From contig CAOKRL010000001.1 in assembly GCA_948470475.1 (NCBI GenBank), forward strand, positions 1 to 64,000: 64,000 nucleotides of DNA. Reading direction: 5' to 3'. Positions 1 to 10,271 of the stretch are shown piece by piece. The notes beneath the pieces are model-generated. The model saw only the letters and a list, made by a program, of their open reading frames with translations. It did no database searches and had not been told where the DNA came from. Positions within the stretch are counted from its first letter, which is position 1. Each line of letters starts with the position of its first letter. Made by a program: the position numbers and the translations under genes. The stretch comes from Galaxea fascicularis (lineage: Eukaryota > Cnidaria > Anthozoa > Scleractinia > Euphylliidae).

Positions 1-5
1 ACGAG

Positions 6-1586
6 TTGGTCCACAAATATCCTTTTAAGAGGATTGAGCGTGAACTTAATAAAAGGCTTCTTGTCCTAAAAAACCAGCATAAGATCAGTGAGTCCACCTA
101 TCGCAAACTTCACTCCACTGATGCCATTCCCCCAGCCATTCGTGGATCAATTAAACATCACAAACAAGGAAACCCTGTCAGACCCATTGTTTCATCCATC
201 GGCTCAGCCCTTTACAATACTTCCAAGTTCCTTACAGACATCTTGTCACCTCTACAAAACTGTAATGGTCTCTCCGTCCCTAACTCTGCCAAGTTTGTTG
301 AAGAAATGTCCAACGTCGACATCCAGGATGATGAAGTTATGCTATCCTTTGATGTAGTATCACTATTTACTGCTATTCCTGTTGACAAAGCCTGTGACTA
401 CATAAACAACAAACTACTCAAAGATGATACACTTTCTTCACGTACGAGCCTGGATAGCACTGAAATCATTTCACTACTGGACTTTGTTTTATCTAACAAC
501 TACTTTATCTATGAAGACAAGATATATAAACAGATCCATGGCTGTGCGATGGGTAGCCCTGTCAGCCCGGTTGTGGCGAATCTATGCATGGAAGCGATCG
601 AAGAAGTAGCTATTAACACCTCTGTAGTACAACCTAAAGTTTGGAAACGCTATGTGGATGATAGCTTTTGCATCATAAAAAGGGACGCTGTCAACTCCTT
701 TCACACTACACTTAACTCCATCGACCCACACATCTCATTCACTATTGAAGAGGAATCTGACCAACAGATCGCTTTCTTAGATACATTGGTTTCCCGCAAG
801 GACAACATGATTACCATCGATGTATACCGCAAGGCAACCCACACGGATAGATATTTAGACTTTTTTTCTCACCATGACAAACGCCACAAGATTAGCACAG
901 CTGAGACTCTCTTACACCGAGCAATTAAACTTCCTAGTACTTCGCAAGGGAAAAATACAGAAATCAACCATGTTACTGATGCTCTACGAGTTAATAACTA
1001 TCCCTCCGATGTTATTTCCAGCATCTTAAAGCGGAAATTCTCCAAACCACCCGCACACTTCATCCCTACACCTGAAGAATTGGTTTGTATGTTCTTTAAA
1101 TGGGCCGCACCTCATGAGAATCCCAACAGTTTTGCTGCCCTTCCCTTCATCAATGGTGTCACGCAACCATTAACAAGAATTCTTCGGAAGCACGATATTC
1201 AAGTGGTAAACAAGCCCTTAAAAACTTTACAACAAGAATTTCCTTCCCCCAAGTTTAGGCCATCCATTGAATTTCAACCGAACGTGATTTATAAAATACC
1301 CTGTGCTGACTGTGATTGGTGTTATATTGGTGAAACCGGCCGTTGTTTTGATACTCGGAAGAAAGAACATATCAGGAATGTAAAAACATTTGCTAATGGT
1401 TCAAATATTGCAAAACATGCTTGGTCATTCAACCATCGCATAGATTTCGACAACTCTTGTGTCATTGACAAAGGCTCTTTTCGCGTTAGAAAAACCCTGG
1501 AGGCTTGGCATACCTCTGCCACCAAGCATGCCGACAATAACTCTAAGCCGATTCCAGACCAGTATTGTATTCTTTTTAAACAATAG
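6..1586 (+). CDS. Penelope-like element: reverse transcriptase plus GIY-YIG endonuclease
   Basis: Long open frame of 526 residues. The RT palm shows SFDVVSLFTAIP near residue 114, AMGSPVSPVVANL near 181 and the catalytic YVDD at about 216-219, followed by a thumb with FLDTLVSRKD and VYRKATHTDRYLDF. The C-terminus (about 425-500) is a GIY-YIG nuclease: VIYKIPCADC, then CYIGETGR and an RKKEH helix. RT followed by GIY-YIG in this order is the signature of Penelope-like retroelements, which nick a target and reverse-transcribe in place. The frame is uninterrupted, so the copy looks young. The usual N-terminal part lies outside the window, so the start at base 6 is only the first visible Met. It is a mobile element gene, not a host gene. 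Confidence 0.93.
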   Translation: MVHKYPFKRIERELNKRLLVLKNQHKISESTYRKLHSTDAIPPAIRGSIKHHKQGNPVRPIVSSIGSALYNTSKFLTDILSPLQNCNGLSVPNSAKFVEEMSNVDIQDDEVMLSFDVVSLFTAIPVDKACDYINNKLLKDDTLSSRTSLDSTEIISLLDFVLSNNYFIYEDKIYKQIHGCAMGSPVSPVVANLCMEAIEEVAINTSVVQPKVWKRYVDDSFCIIKRDAVNSFHTTLNSIDPHISFTIEEESDQQIAFLDTLVSRKDNMITIDVYRKATHTDRYLDFFSHHDKRHKISTAETLLHRAIKLPSTSQGKNTEINHVTDALRVNNYPSDVISSILKRKFSKPPAHFIPTPEELVCMFFKWAAPHENPNSFAALPFINGVTQPLTRILRKHDIQVVNKPLKTLQQEFPSPKFRPSIEFQPNVIYKIPCADCDWCYIGETGRCFDTRKKEHIRNVKTFANGSNIAKHAWSFNHRIDFDNSCVIDKGSFRVRKTLEAWHTSATKHADNNSKPIPDQYCILFKQ

Positions 1587-1589
1587 TCA

Positions 1590-1718
1590 CCAATTCACAC
1601 GTTTTATATTTTTCTTTTGTTTTTCCTTATTATTTTATCTCGCCTTTTTTGTATATATTTCACCATTTCGCATTTCAATTTTATCCGTCGAAGGCTGTAG
1701 ATTGACAGTCGAAAGCTC
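1590..1718 (+). repeat. Penelope-like 3' flank with degenerate hammerhead-like hairpin
   Basis: T-rich stretch after the Penelope stop codon. At about 1685-1718 it contains a hairpin whose arms GGCTGT and ACAGTC pair and are followed by GAAAG. This resembles helix II plus the GAAA core of hammerhead motifs reported in Penelope-like elements. The CTGANGA half is degenerate (CCGTCGA), so cleavage activity is unlikely. It joins directly to the next retroelement. Confidence 0.4.
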
Positions 1719-2909
1719 ATGTTATTTTTAAATATTTTAGCCAGCGAACGTCTTTTACCTTTTAATATTAAAGTTTATGGTCTCAACAAACCAGCCTGCG
1801 CTCTACTTAGCAATTTTCTGAATGGAAGGCAACAACGAGTTAAAATTAATGACAGTTTCTCACCTTGGATGAGCCTTACAAGGGGGGTTCCTCAAGGGAG
1901 TGTTTTGAGCCCACTTTTATTTAACATTTTTGTAAATGATATTTTTTACTTTGTGAGGCATGCCAGACTAAATATTTATGCGGATGATCAGCAAATCTAT
2001 GATTCTGACAAAGACCCTATGACACTCCACCTCAGAATGAAAAACGAATTGATTACTATTGTTAACTGGTATGCTATAAATGGTCTTAAGGCAAACCCTG
2101 AAAAACTTCAAGCTATGATTTTAGGGAAAAAGACATACGATTTTAATTTTAAGATTGGGAATGTGGAGATTGATAAGGAAACGAGTATTAATTTACTAGG
2201 TGTCAATTTGGATAATAAACTTAATTTTTCTAAGCACATTTCTAACGTCCGCGCAAGGTTACACAATCAAATTCAAGTCATCAAAAGATTTAGACACATT
2301 TTAAGTAACTCAGCTAAAGCACGGCTTTACAAGACTTTTATTATGCCACATTTTCAATACTGTAGTACCATCTGGCATTTTTGTGGTGCTAGGAATTCGG
2401 AAAAATTAGACTGAACTCCTTAATAAACATGCTTTACGAATAATTCTTGTTAGAACATATGAGGTACTTTTGAAAAAGCTGGACCTTGTAGGCCTAAGTA
2501 AGAGAAGATTTCTCGATATGTTGATTTTAGTTTACAAGTCGTTTCAAGCAGCTACACCTGCCTATATAACAGCATTACTCACACCGAGAACCAACACCAG
2601 TGGGCTCAGAGGTACAAACAAATTGCAATTACCGCGTGTTAATACATCTTTCGGGAAAAAGTCCTTCAAATTTCTTACCCCAAATTATGGAACACATTAA
2701 ACGATGACCTTAGAACTACTACCAATATAACAACTGTCTTGCCTTTGTAACTAGTTAGATTAATTTCCCCGATTTTTATTTGATTGTATTTAACATATAA
2801 TTCTACGAGCATGTATACACTACCTATTGTACATATATTTTTATTGTATTTATTTCTCGGAGATATTAGCGCTTACGCGCTACTCTTCAATCCGAGTTGA
2901 AATAAAGTT

Positions 2910-2972
<63 letters not shown>

Positions 2973-2975
2973 GAC
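1719..2975 (+). mobile_element. CR1/L2-like non-LTR retrotransposon, 5'-truncated, frameshifted
   Basis: The open stretch 1719-2414 encodes RT motifs GVPQGSVLSPLLFNIFVND and YADDQQIY (active site near base 1978). The thumb region ends in FIMPHFQYCSTIWHFCG. Similarity continues in another frame (about 2413-2700, KHALRIILVRTYEVLL and later LLTPRTNTSGLRG), so at least one frameshift has broken it. The 3' end carries the conserved tail GAAATAAAGTTT followed by (ACT)n from about 2911 to 2972, typical of CR1/L2-like elements that end in a microsatellite. 5' truncation of such elements is common. Confidence 0.88.
2911..2972 (+). repeat. (ACT)n microsatellite tail
   Basis: About 20 perfect ACT units directly after the AATAAAGTTT 3' end of the CR1/L2-like copy. 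It is the element's own tail rather than an independent microsatellite. The open frame of polythreonine through it is an artefact. Confidence 0.95.
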
Positions 2976-3016
2976 GCTATTGGTGGTAACATGGCAACGT
3001 GAAAAATAGGAATACA

Positions 3017-3423
3017 CTAGTTAAATGAAAAGCGTTCGTTAATACCGTGGGGATTAAAGGTGCCGATTTGGAAGATGAATTTTTGTTCCAGATTCTTGCG
3101 GCTTTCCGTCGCACCTTGATGTAAAGGAAAGACCGCAGATAGCCATGTGTTGTTTGGAGTGGTTAGGGAGATTGAAATGACGAGCGACTGGCTTAGATGC
3201 ATCCTTGTCATTCTTCTCAACTGACATCGCGAAGGTGTTCGCGGAATATCGGTCGCCTAGTCGTCTTCCTGTCTCGCCAATGTATGATTTATTGCATAAC
3301 GTACAGGTTAGACAATAAATAACATTTGCAGAGGTACATGTGAAATGATCGGTGATCTTAACAGATCGCTTAGGTCCCGATATTTTGCTAGTGTTAAGAA
3401 TGAATTGACAGGTTTTACATCGT
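3017..3423 (-). pseudogene. Antisense Penelope-like GIY-YIG fragment
   Basis: Reading the minus strand gives VIYCLTCTLCNKSYIGETGRR, the core of a GIY-YIG nuclease. It is followed by a C-terminal stretch FPLHQGATESRKNLEQK and FIFQIGTFNPHGINERF. It is a second Penelope-type or related GIY-YIG element, distinct in sequence from the copy at 6-1586, with frame breaks before the final 67-residue open part (3017-3220). No RT domain remains. Confidence 0.75.
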
Positions 3424-3475
3424 AATTTTATTTATCCACATATCACACATGAGCTAGCCATGGCTCGTTTTAATG
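3424..3475 (-). repeat. Retroelement 3'-end fragment
   Basis: On the minus strand this reads GATATGTGGATAAATAAAAT, nearly identical to the plus-strand sequence at about 4265-4285. It is the same short 3' terminus in opposite orientation. Confidence 0.5.
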
Positions 3476-3534
3476 CAAATGTGTCGAAGACCAGCGACAC
3501 TAGGGGTGGTCACAGCCAGGGTTCGTTACGTCCC

Positions 3535-3760
3535 TACATACATACATAACCTTTATTTCACCTCGGATTTACAAGAGTAGCTGTATAGCTAATTTCCCCG
3601 AGAAAGAAAAAAAAGAAAAAAATTTTAAAAATAAATAAATAAAATCGTATATTATATACAATACATTATTAAATTACTATTTGCATAAGTAACAATTGCA
3701 TTGATGTTCGAAAGAAATTTGGCATATTTTAGCTCTGAACGTTCCACAGAATCAATTGTG
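3535..3760 (-). mobile_element. CR1/L2-like 3' end, antisense, with (ATGT)n tail
   Basis: The reverse complement of about 3541-3600 reads CTCGGGGAAATTAGC, then GCTACTCTTGTAAATCCGAG and GTGAAATAAAG. This matches the 3' end at 2858-2910 closely but ends in (ATGT)n instead of (ACT)n. It is therefore a related but separate family member, strongly 5' truncated. The left boundary (about 3535) is clear; the right one is not. Confidence 0.7.
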
Positions 3761-3889
3761 AAGAGTTGTGAGACGGGACTTCCGGTTTATCGTCCTTACC
3801 CGAGAAACTAGAAAGACTAATGTAACCATTTGCAGGTGTCATTGCAAAGGAAGCAGTTTCTCCTCAGTTATTTAAAGACCTTGAGAGTT

Positions 3890-3945
3890 GGTCCGGCTGG
3901 GGCTTGAACCCACGACCTTTGTCTGCTTATTTGGTCGCTTCTTAA
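3890..3945 (-). repeat. tRNA-derived SINE fragment
   Basis: On the minus strand the sequence contains GTCGTGGGTTCAAGCCCCAG, a good pol III B box (T-arm). No complete cloverleaf is visible, so this is a SINE or tRNA pseudogene remnant. Confidence 0.5.
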
Positions 3946-4109
3946 AGTTCAGAGGTTCACCCTTGATAATAATCTCCGGATACAATGAAGTAGGCCCATT
4001 GAAGTACGAAATTCTTTCTCGTAAATGGACGCAACACTGGCAAGCAAAACACGCCTGAAAGTCGCTTGCCGTTTATAGGCAGGCCAATCAACCCGATTTG
4101 GAGTGAATT

Positions 4110-4304
4110 TTCGGCACCTTGGATTCCGAATTGCAATCTTTGGCGGGATTCCGGATTCCTAGAGCTGGATTCCAGATTCCAAAGCTCAGGATTCCGGAAT
4201 ACGGATTACCTTACATGGGACGATCGGCAGATTTGCATTTTAACAAGCCCTGGCTAGCTGATATGCGATATGTGGATAAATAAAATTGCTTACTTACTTA
4301 CTTT
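4110..4304 (+). repeat. GGATTCC-rich repeat and retroelement 3' end with (TTAC)n tail
   Basis: About 4117-4206 is a degenerate run of GGATTCC-like heptamers. About 4245-4304 is a retroelement 3' terminus ending GGATAAATAAAATTGC followed by (TTAC)n. It shares its end with the antisense fragment at 3424-3475. Confidence 0.5.
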
Positions 4305-4397
4305 TCAAGAGTGTGTGGTCAAAAGATATTTCAATCACGTTAGAATTATCATAAGGGCAAATAAAACATATAATATTCATTCACATTTCAGGGCCGT

Positions 4398-7300
4398 TCA
4401 TTCAGTTTTTTTGTCGCGTCTAACTTTCAGGAAAGCATGGTAGTAGAAATTGCCAAACAATCCCAACATGCTTATAGCATAAAATATACTAAAAATGCAG
4501 AATCCATGATGAGCATAACCAAATGAAGAGTGGATGATACCAATAACAAACTGGAACATTTGCAGCTGGGTCATTGTCTTCTTCCATTGTGGTCTCTGGG
4601 TCGGTTGTAGAGCTGACTGGCCATAATACAGGTAAAGGAAAATATGTACAAATGAATTCATTCCAAGTGGTACTCCAATAGCAGGCCATGGTGTAAAGTG
4701 ACAGGCATAGTCACTTAATAATAAGATAGTGGTATGGTGATATACCTATAGAGAGATTTCATTTTTATCAAAAAACAGCTACTATACAACAATCTGAACA
4801 GTAATAATGATGGTGACAATAATGATGAGAATTAAAATATCAAAGAGATCAGTGTGGAGAAAATTTAAATGTTTTTTTTTCCTCAGACGAAACATCCACT
4901 TTACGGGCTGGGCCTTTTCAGAACAAATCAGCCAAATATTTCCTATTATCCCTGGCAGTACTCCCTAACCAGAGCAATACAGATACACCCCTAATCTACA
5001 ACAGCAATTCCATTTCCACGGCGTTTACAAATGCGCACACTTAAAGTAATTTGCATCTATAGCAATACAATTTTGACTTATTCATAGACCTGTTTATGAA
5101 ATTTGAAGTTTTCCAGATATACATGAATTAGTCAAACAAACCATAATGATAAAATGCTTTTGTATATGGATATCAAATGGTAATGAAATCTAAAATGCAA
5201 ACACATGAAACCCATATTTGAACTGCAGATTAAACAATGAGGATGCAAATGATCTGAAACAGGCCTGGGTGGTCCAGTAACCCCAGGTGGGGTACTCTAG
5301 ATTTCAAGTGACGGGGATGATGGAAGGATTTTTTTTGGGGGGGGGTTGAAATTTTCAATTCTGAGTTTTTTTTTTGGATAGGAAAATTTGGCAAGTCCTT
5401 TTTTGTGTGGCTTGATTTAAGTAGGGATTTTATTGGGTCGCCAAGTATAGTGCCCATGTTTCACAGCCACAAAGTTCTGTGAATGAAGTACAATCCTTTC
5501 TGGGAATTTACAAGGCTCTGAGATTCTGAGTTTTTGGGAGGTTGAGTTTTGCCCCCATTCGATCATCCCCGTCACTTGAAATCCAAAGTACCCCTCCTGG
5601 GCTAGTAACCCACTCAAGTCCTCCATCAACACTGTTAATACAATTTTAGAGAGCACAATTTAATAAATGTGCCTGACTGTGTGTATAAAGCTTATATAGG
5701 CTAGATATCTGTTCCCTGTCACTAAGAGTGACGTCAACACCTTCTCACCCCTCCTTGTTATGTGGAAGGTGTAGCTGCCACTTACATGAAGGAATGTGAT
5801 TTGCCTCTGTCTGTGCCTCAGGATCATAAACACTGTATCAAGCAGTTCAAGGTGTTTGGTGAACAAGTAGACATAGAATGCATGTTTTACATCAGCGTCA
5901 GGCACCATGGAAAATGTATACAGCAAACCTGACTGATAGTACGCTTTTACAACAACACCAAAGGAATACATGCTGAGAGCACTACAGAGAAAGTTATACA
6001 CCACCAGAACCTGAAAAATGCAATAAAAAAAGGTAAGTCCCAACTATGTGTCCCACTCTCCAAGTAAGAGCATTGGACTTGTAATTTGGAGTCAGCCCAT
6101 TTGTAAATAACCAACTGGTTTGCCTCCTGCCAGTTGCATAATTTTCTTAATCTTGTTATGTTTATTTTGAATTATTTATTTCATGTATTTGTTTGGCCCC
6201 ACTCAAGCCTTTGTGCTATATAAAATTATTGTTATACCAAGGGTAAATAATGGTCATTTATTTTTTATTCTGGAAAAGGACTGGTGACAGGTCTGAATAT
6301 GTCTTGTTTTAAATTACCGGTAAAATACTATTGTATAATTTACCTTCTGCAATCCTAGAGGTGAGGTGAATCTCTTCCAAAGCAAAGATGTTGGGATAAG
6401 AATCAAGTAAACTACAGCAACTGGAAATGACTGCAGTAGTAGCACAGCCTTGAAGAAATTGTAATACTTGTCTGCAATAATAAATGGCTGTTTTTATACT
6501 AGAGATGCATTTCTGGGATGGGCTTGGGCATAAATTAATTTTGCAGTGCAGCTGTTTACTTCATCTAGCGTCAAGATGTGCATAACATGGATGATGCGTC
6601 TTGACCAACTATCTCATTTAGCATGTCTTCGAAGATGAACCACCCTAGATAGTTCGTTGAGATGCAAAATCCGACTTGTGCCATCTTTATACTAGACGAA
6701 GTAAACAGATGCACTACAAAATAATGTTTGCCCAAGTTCGTACCAGACTGCTAATGCGTCTATACTATAAAAACGGCCTTTAGTTGGATTAAATAACAGC
6801 CGCACAATGCCTCTGGATGGATTATGCATCTCTAATATAAAAACAGGCAATAAAATTATCACTAATATTAATATTAATAATAACAATGGGTTAATCAAAG
6901 TCTGTATCCCTCTAAAAGAAGCTAATGTTGTGCAGCTCTAAGACAGAGTCAACCCAGGCCATGCATGGATGGACTGCAAGTATAATAACTGAATCTGACA
7001 GGGATGTTTGATCTGCTCAAATTCTCCACAATCTCAACTAGCCTAACGTCACTGACAGATGATCTAACCAAATAAAAACTTTAACATTCAAAACAGCGAA
7101 TAAACAAGTATCTGAAAACATATTCAAGAGTTTGTCTGTCAATATAAATACCATTCAGGGGCTTGAAACCAAATCTGTTCATTCCAAGACCAAACACCAA
7201 GGCCCTCAAAGAGAGTTTCTGATAAAAGGGTGCTGTCTTATGGAATAGTCTGTTATCTGAGGCTAAGCAGGATAGTAGTTTAAGGTTACTGTATACCTTC

Positions 7301-8410
7301 AGATCAGCAATTTTCTTCAAATTTGGATCTTTCGGTGTAAGTAATGATCAAAATGAGATCTCTAATGTAAAAAAATATATGAAAAAATTAAATATTGGCA
7401 GAGAAATGGTGGTTTTACGTTTTGGCCAGAAATAAGAATTACCTGCTTGATTGACATACTTAGTGCTACGAACGTCAATCAAAAGGGTAATTTTTACTTC
7501 TGGCCAAACGTAAAACAGCCCTTTCTCCACCAATATTTAGTCTGAGAGCTGGTCATTTTTTTGGTTCATAATAAACCTGTGAGTGATGAATAAACTATGC
7601 ATCAGTCATTTGAAACCCCTGGACCCCCCATCATTCAGTCTTGAGTGGAGCATTCACTTTTTAGGCAAGTGAAGTAACTGGTGCCCAGGGACAAGGGTGA
7701 GTCACTGATGCAATTCTCCGTCCCCACTGTTCCACTCATACATGGTACTCCCTTTGAAAAACAATTTATCATCACCAGAAAACATTGTTAGTAACCATGA
7801 AATAAAGTCTTTGACTTTGGGGCGACTTGCAGTGTTGCAAAGGTGCCTCAATCCACAACAAATATGTCAAATCACTGACAACTATTACAGTAGTGTATCG
7901 CAGAAACAATTGCAGCAAATAAATTATTGCAGAAATTGAAATTGTTTTGACTGATTTATTTTAATGATTGCATGTAATGTGATCTCACCAACAAATTGAT
8001 TTGATTGATCAAAGGGCACAAAAACCTATAATACACAATCTATGCAATAAAATTCACCCATGCTAAAAGTCAATCCAAGTCATCAAGAAATCAAAGGTCT
8101 AGAAAGCGGCAATCATGAATGCAAAATTATTGTGAGGTATGAGAATGAAAACAGCTGACCAAGGAGAAACTGCATTCCTTGCATATTCCTTTGTTAGAGT
8201 CTGGTAGGATACAAAGTCTGTGACTTCCAGCAAATTCCCCGCCTACTGGGGAACCAAAATGGAGTGTATCTAAAGTGAAAGTCCCCACATTCCACCACTA
8301 AGGTCCGAATGGTGGAGGCTCTGGGGATTTCAAATGACTGTTGCATATTTACTATGAATAAGGTCGCTGTTAAACCTTAGAACTTTTAGCTGAAACTTAC
8401 GTAACGGCAT
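4398..8410 (-). CDS. Fatty acid elongase (ELOVL/ELO family), 4 exons, 236 aa
   Basis: Coding exons on the minus strand: 8401-8410, 6344-6471, 5786-6010 and 4398-4745; all phases close. ELO proteins are ER multi-pass 3-ketoacyl-CoA synthases that condense malonyl-CoA with long-chain acyl-CoA. Seen here: KHLELLDTVFMILRHRQRQ before the catalytic histidine box HVYHH (about 121-125, built across the exon 3/4 junction), then MNSFVHIFLYLYYG and LQMFQFVIG. The C-terminus KKTE fits the KKXX ER-retrieval motif. The first exon is only 10 nt (Met-Pro-Leu plus one base) before GTAAGT. It was chosen because its phase fits and because the paralogue at 12956 has the same design. The protein is short for the family (usually about 270-300), mostly at the N-terminus. 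Introns carry three MITEs (5282-5602, 6487-6847, 7391-7538). Exact substrate is unknown. Confidence 0.88.
5282..5602. mobile_element. MITE with about 40-bp inverted repeats
   Basis: Left arm about 5282-5322 and right arm about 5562-5602 are inverted copies; both contain ATTTCAAGTGACGGGGATGA on their respective strands. The interior is T/G-rich with no coding capacity. It lies in intron 3 of the minus-strand elongase. Confidence 0.75.
6487..6847. mobile_element. MITE with CTGTTTTTATA-type terminal repeats
   Basis: Ends read CTGTTTTTATACTAGAGATG (plus) and, on the other strand, CTGTTTTTATATTAGAGATG. A second inner inverted repeat (GCAGCTGTTTACTTCATCTAG and its imperfect complement near 6695-6715) is nested within. 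Non-coding, in intron 1 of the minus-strand elongase. Confidence 0.7.
7391..7538. mobile_element. Short palindromic MITE
   Basis: About 50-bp arms starting AATATTGGCAGAGAAATGG and ending with its imperfect complement at about 7538 enclose a 45-bp centre. Both arms share a GGTTTTACGTTTTGGCCAGA-like core. Intron 1 of the minus-strand elongase. Confidence 0.7.
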
Positions 8411-8987
8411 AACAAAACTGAGTGAGACCAGTTTCGCAAAGTGGTATTAAATGGTGAAACTGTTGTTTTTATCACCACTGCAATGGTTGCAACCGTTGCA
8501 GAAGCCGGTACCAAGTACCAAGCAGTTCCACAGGCAGCTCAGTGGTGGTGTGTGACATCTGAAGTTTGTATAAAAAAATATACCACAGTTGAAACCTAGA
8601 ATTCCAACGAACCAAATGGCAGTGGAAATATTTATATTCTAGCCAAATACAGCCTTCCTACCTTCATTCTATTGTTTCTTGTCACTTTCTGGGATCTCTG
8701 AGTGCAATGTCATCGTTTTTTTAAAATCTGAGATGAGTGTCCATTCTTTACTTAGAATGGACACCATGCCTGGGCCGCCTGTGGTAGTTCTACTTTTCAT
8801 GAAACTTGTGTTGCAACGGAAGTTCAAAAACGTTTCACAACACTGACCATGTTATGCAGTGCAACGCTCACTGAAACTTGTTTCACTGAGTGCCATTGCA
8901 CATAAGTTTCAGCCAAAAGTTTCAACATGCAAGGCCTGGCTCATACTAGTGATTTAATGACATAACAACATAGTCATAATGACATAA

Positions 8988-9037
<50 letters not shown>

Positions 9038-9797
9038 TCTATGTCATCATGATGTGATGTTCACACTAGAGACATAAAACATGAACACGAGGTACTTTTT
9101 TCGTTTAACGTCTGCGTGACCTTCCCGTTATGTCTCATGTTTAAACGTACTCCGCAATATCCTCTGGGACCCCCTAGGAGGGAAACAACTCCCGCTTCAA
9201 AGGCTTCGAATCTAAATAAACTACCACAGATTCTTTACAAACTACCCACTTTATAAATAAACTACGGTCTGATCGATCCAAAAAAAAATGAATACTTCTT
9301 ATTGGTGAAGTGATTTTAAAAAATATGAACATTTAGAGATTTTTAAACCTTTGTCGTAAGAAAAGTGTAAAGGTCGAGACGGAAAGACCTTGGATGACCT
9401 ACGATCGTCCCACACCACGTCCGTCCCTCCAAAAAAAATTCAAAGTTATTAGACTGACAATTAATCTGATGTATGAAATTACGTTGCCTCATAATCAAAT
9501 TTTATTTTTTTTAATGGAATACACCTCTGGAACGGTCTAAACCAGTTCACTGATGATGACTGTGCGTTCAACCTCATGCGATCAGTGGTATGATCGATGG
9601 TACGATCGTGGAAAACCAATGAGCAGACGCTATGAACAATTATTCGTTATCCTACGTGTAGAATTACCGTACCTGCCCTTGTTTCCATGATAATCTTCTA
9701 ACGGCTAAAAGTCGCTTAGCTCCCACAAACTCCAAGAAAACTTGCAAAACCCTGCCGGTTTCTAGTCTGAGACAGGCAGTGAGAGACTAGGCTCTAT

Positions 9798-9824
9798 CTC
9801 TTCTTCTTCTTCTTCTTCTTCTTC
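9798..9824 (+). repeat. (CTT)n microsatellite
   Basis: Nine consecutive CTT units between GGCTCTAT and CGTCACG. Confidence 0.9.
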
Positions 9825-10080
9825 GTCACGCAACACTAGTAGTTCATTCAAGACCTCGTCCTGTGGGGTAAGGGGTGGGACAGACTCTGTGTCGGGCTTT
9901 TCTTCCCGAACATATAACATTTTAAAATTGTCGGCATGTAAAAGACCCGGCCGAGTGAGGTAGACTGCAAGCAGTTTATCTTTTGCTCCAAAATCTGTGG
10001 AACGAACGCGATGTAAGTATGATATGCTTCGGATATCGCGTTCGTGTTCGTCCCAGAGATTTTAGATGAAGTAGTACACA

Positions 10081-10271
10081 AAAATTCGGTATTATCAACA
10101 GAGTTGATAGTGTAAATTGATCACCTCACAGGGATTCTAAAAACTGACGTTTCGAGGGTTAGCCCTTCGTCAGAGCGAATGACGAAGGGCTAACGCTCGA
10201 AACGTCAGTTTTTAGAATCCCTGTACGGTGGTCAATTTACACTATCAAGCCTGTTGATAATACCGAATTTT
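10081..10271. mobile_element. Palindromic Penelope-like terminal fragment with two opposed hammerhead-like cores
   Basis: Two arms of about 92 bp in opposite orientation meet near 10177. Each arm reads outward TGACGAAGGGCTAAC, then CTCGAAACGTCAG, TTTTTAGAATCCCTG and finally GTTGATAATACCGAATTTT. CTGACGA (intact on the minus strand), a short stem-loop and GAAAC recall the hammerhead ribozymes known from Penelope-like elements. One extra base after the CTGACGA box is a caveat. The outer part of the arm recurs alone at 15760-15822, so this is a dispersed family. Confidence 0.7.

Noticed and set aside
2827..3009. Polythreonine open frame
   Set aside because: It is the (ACT)n tail of a retroelement.
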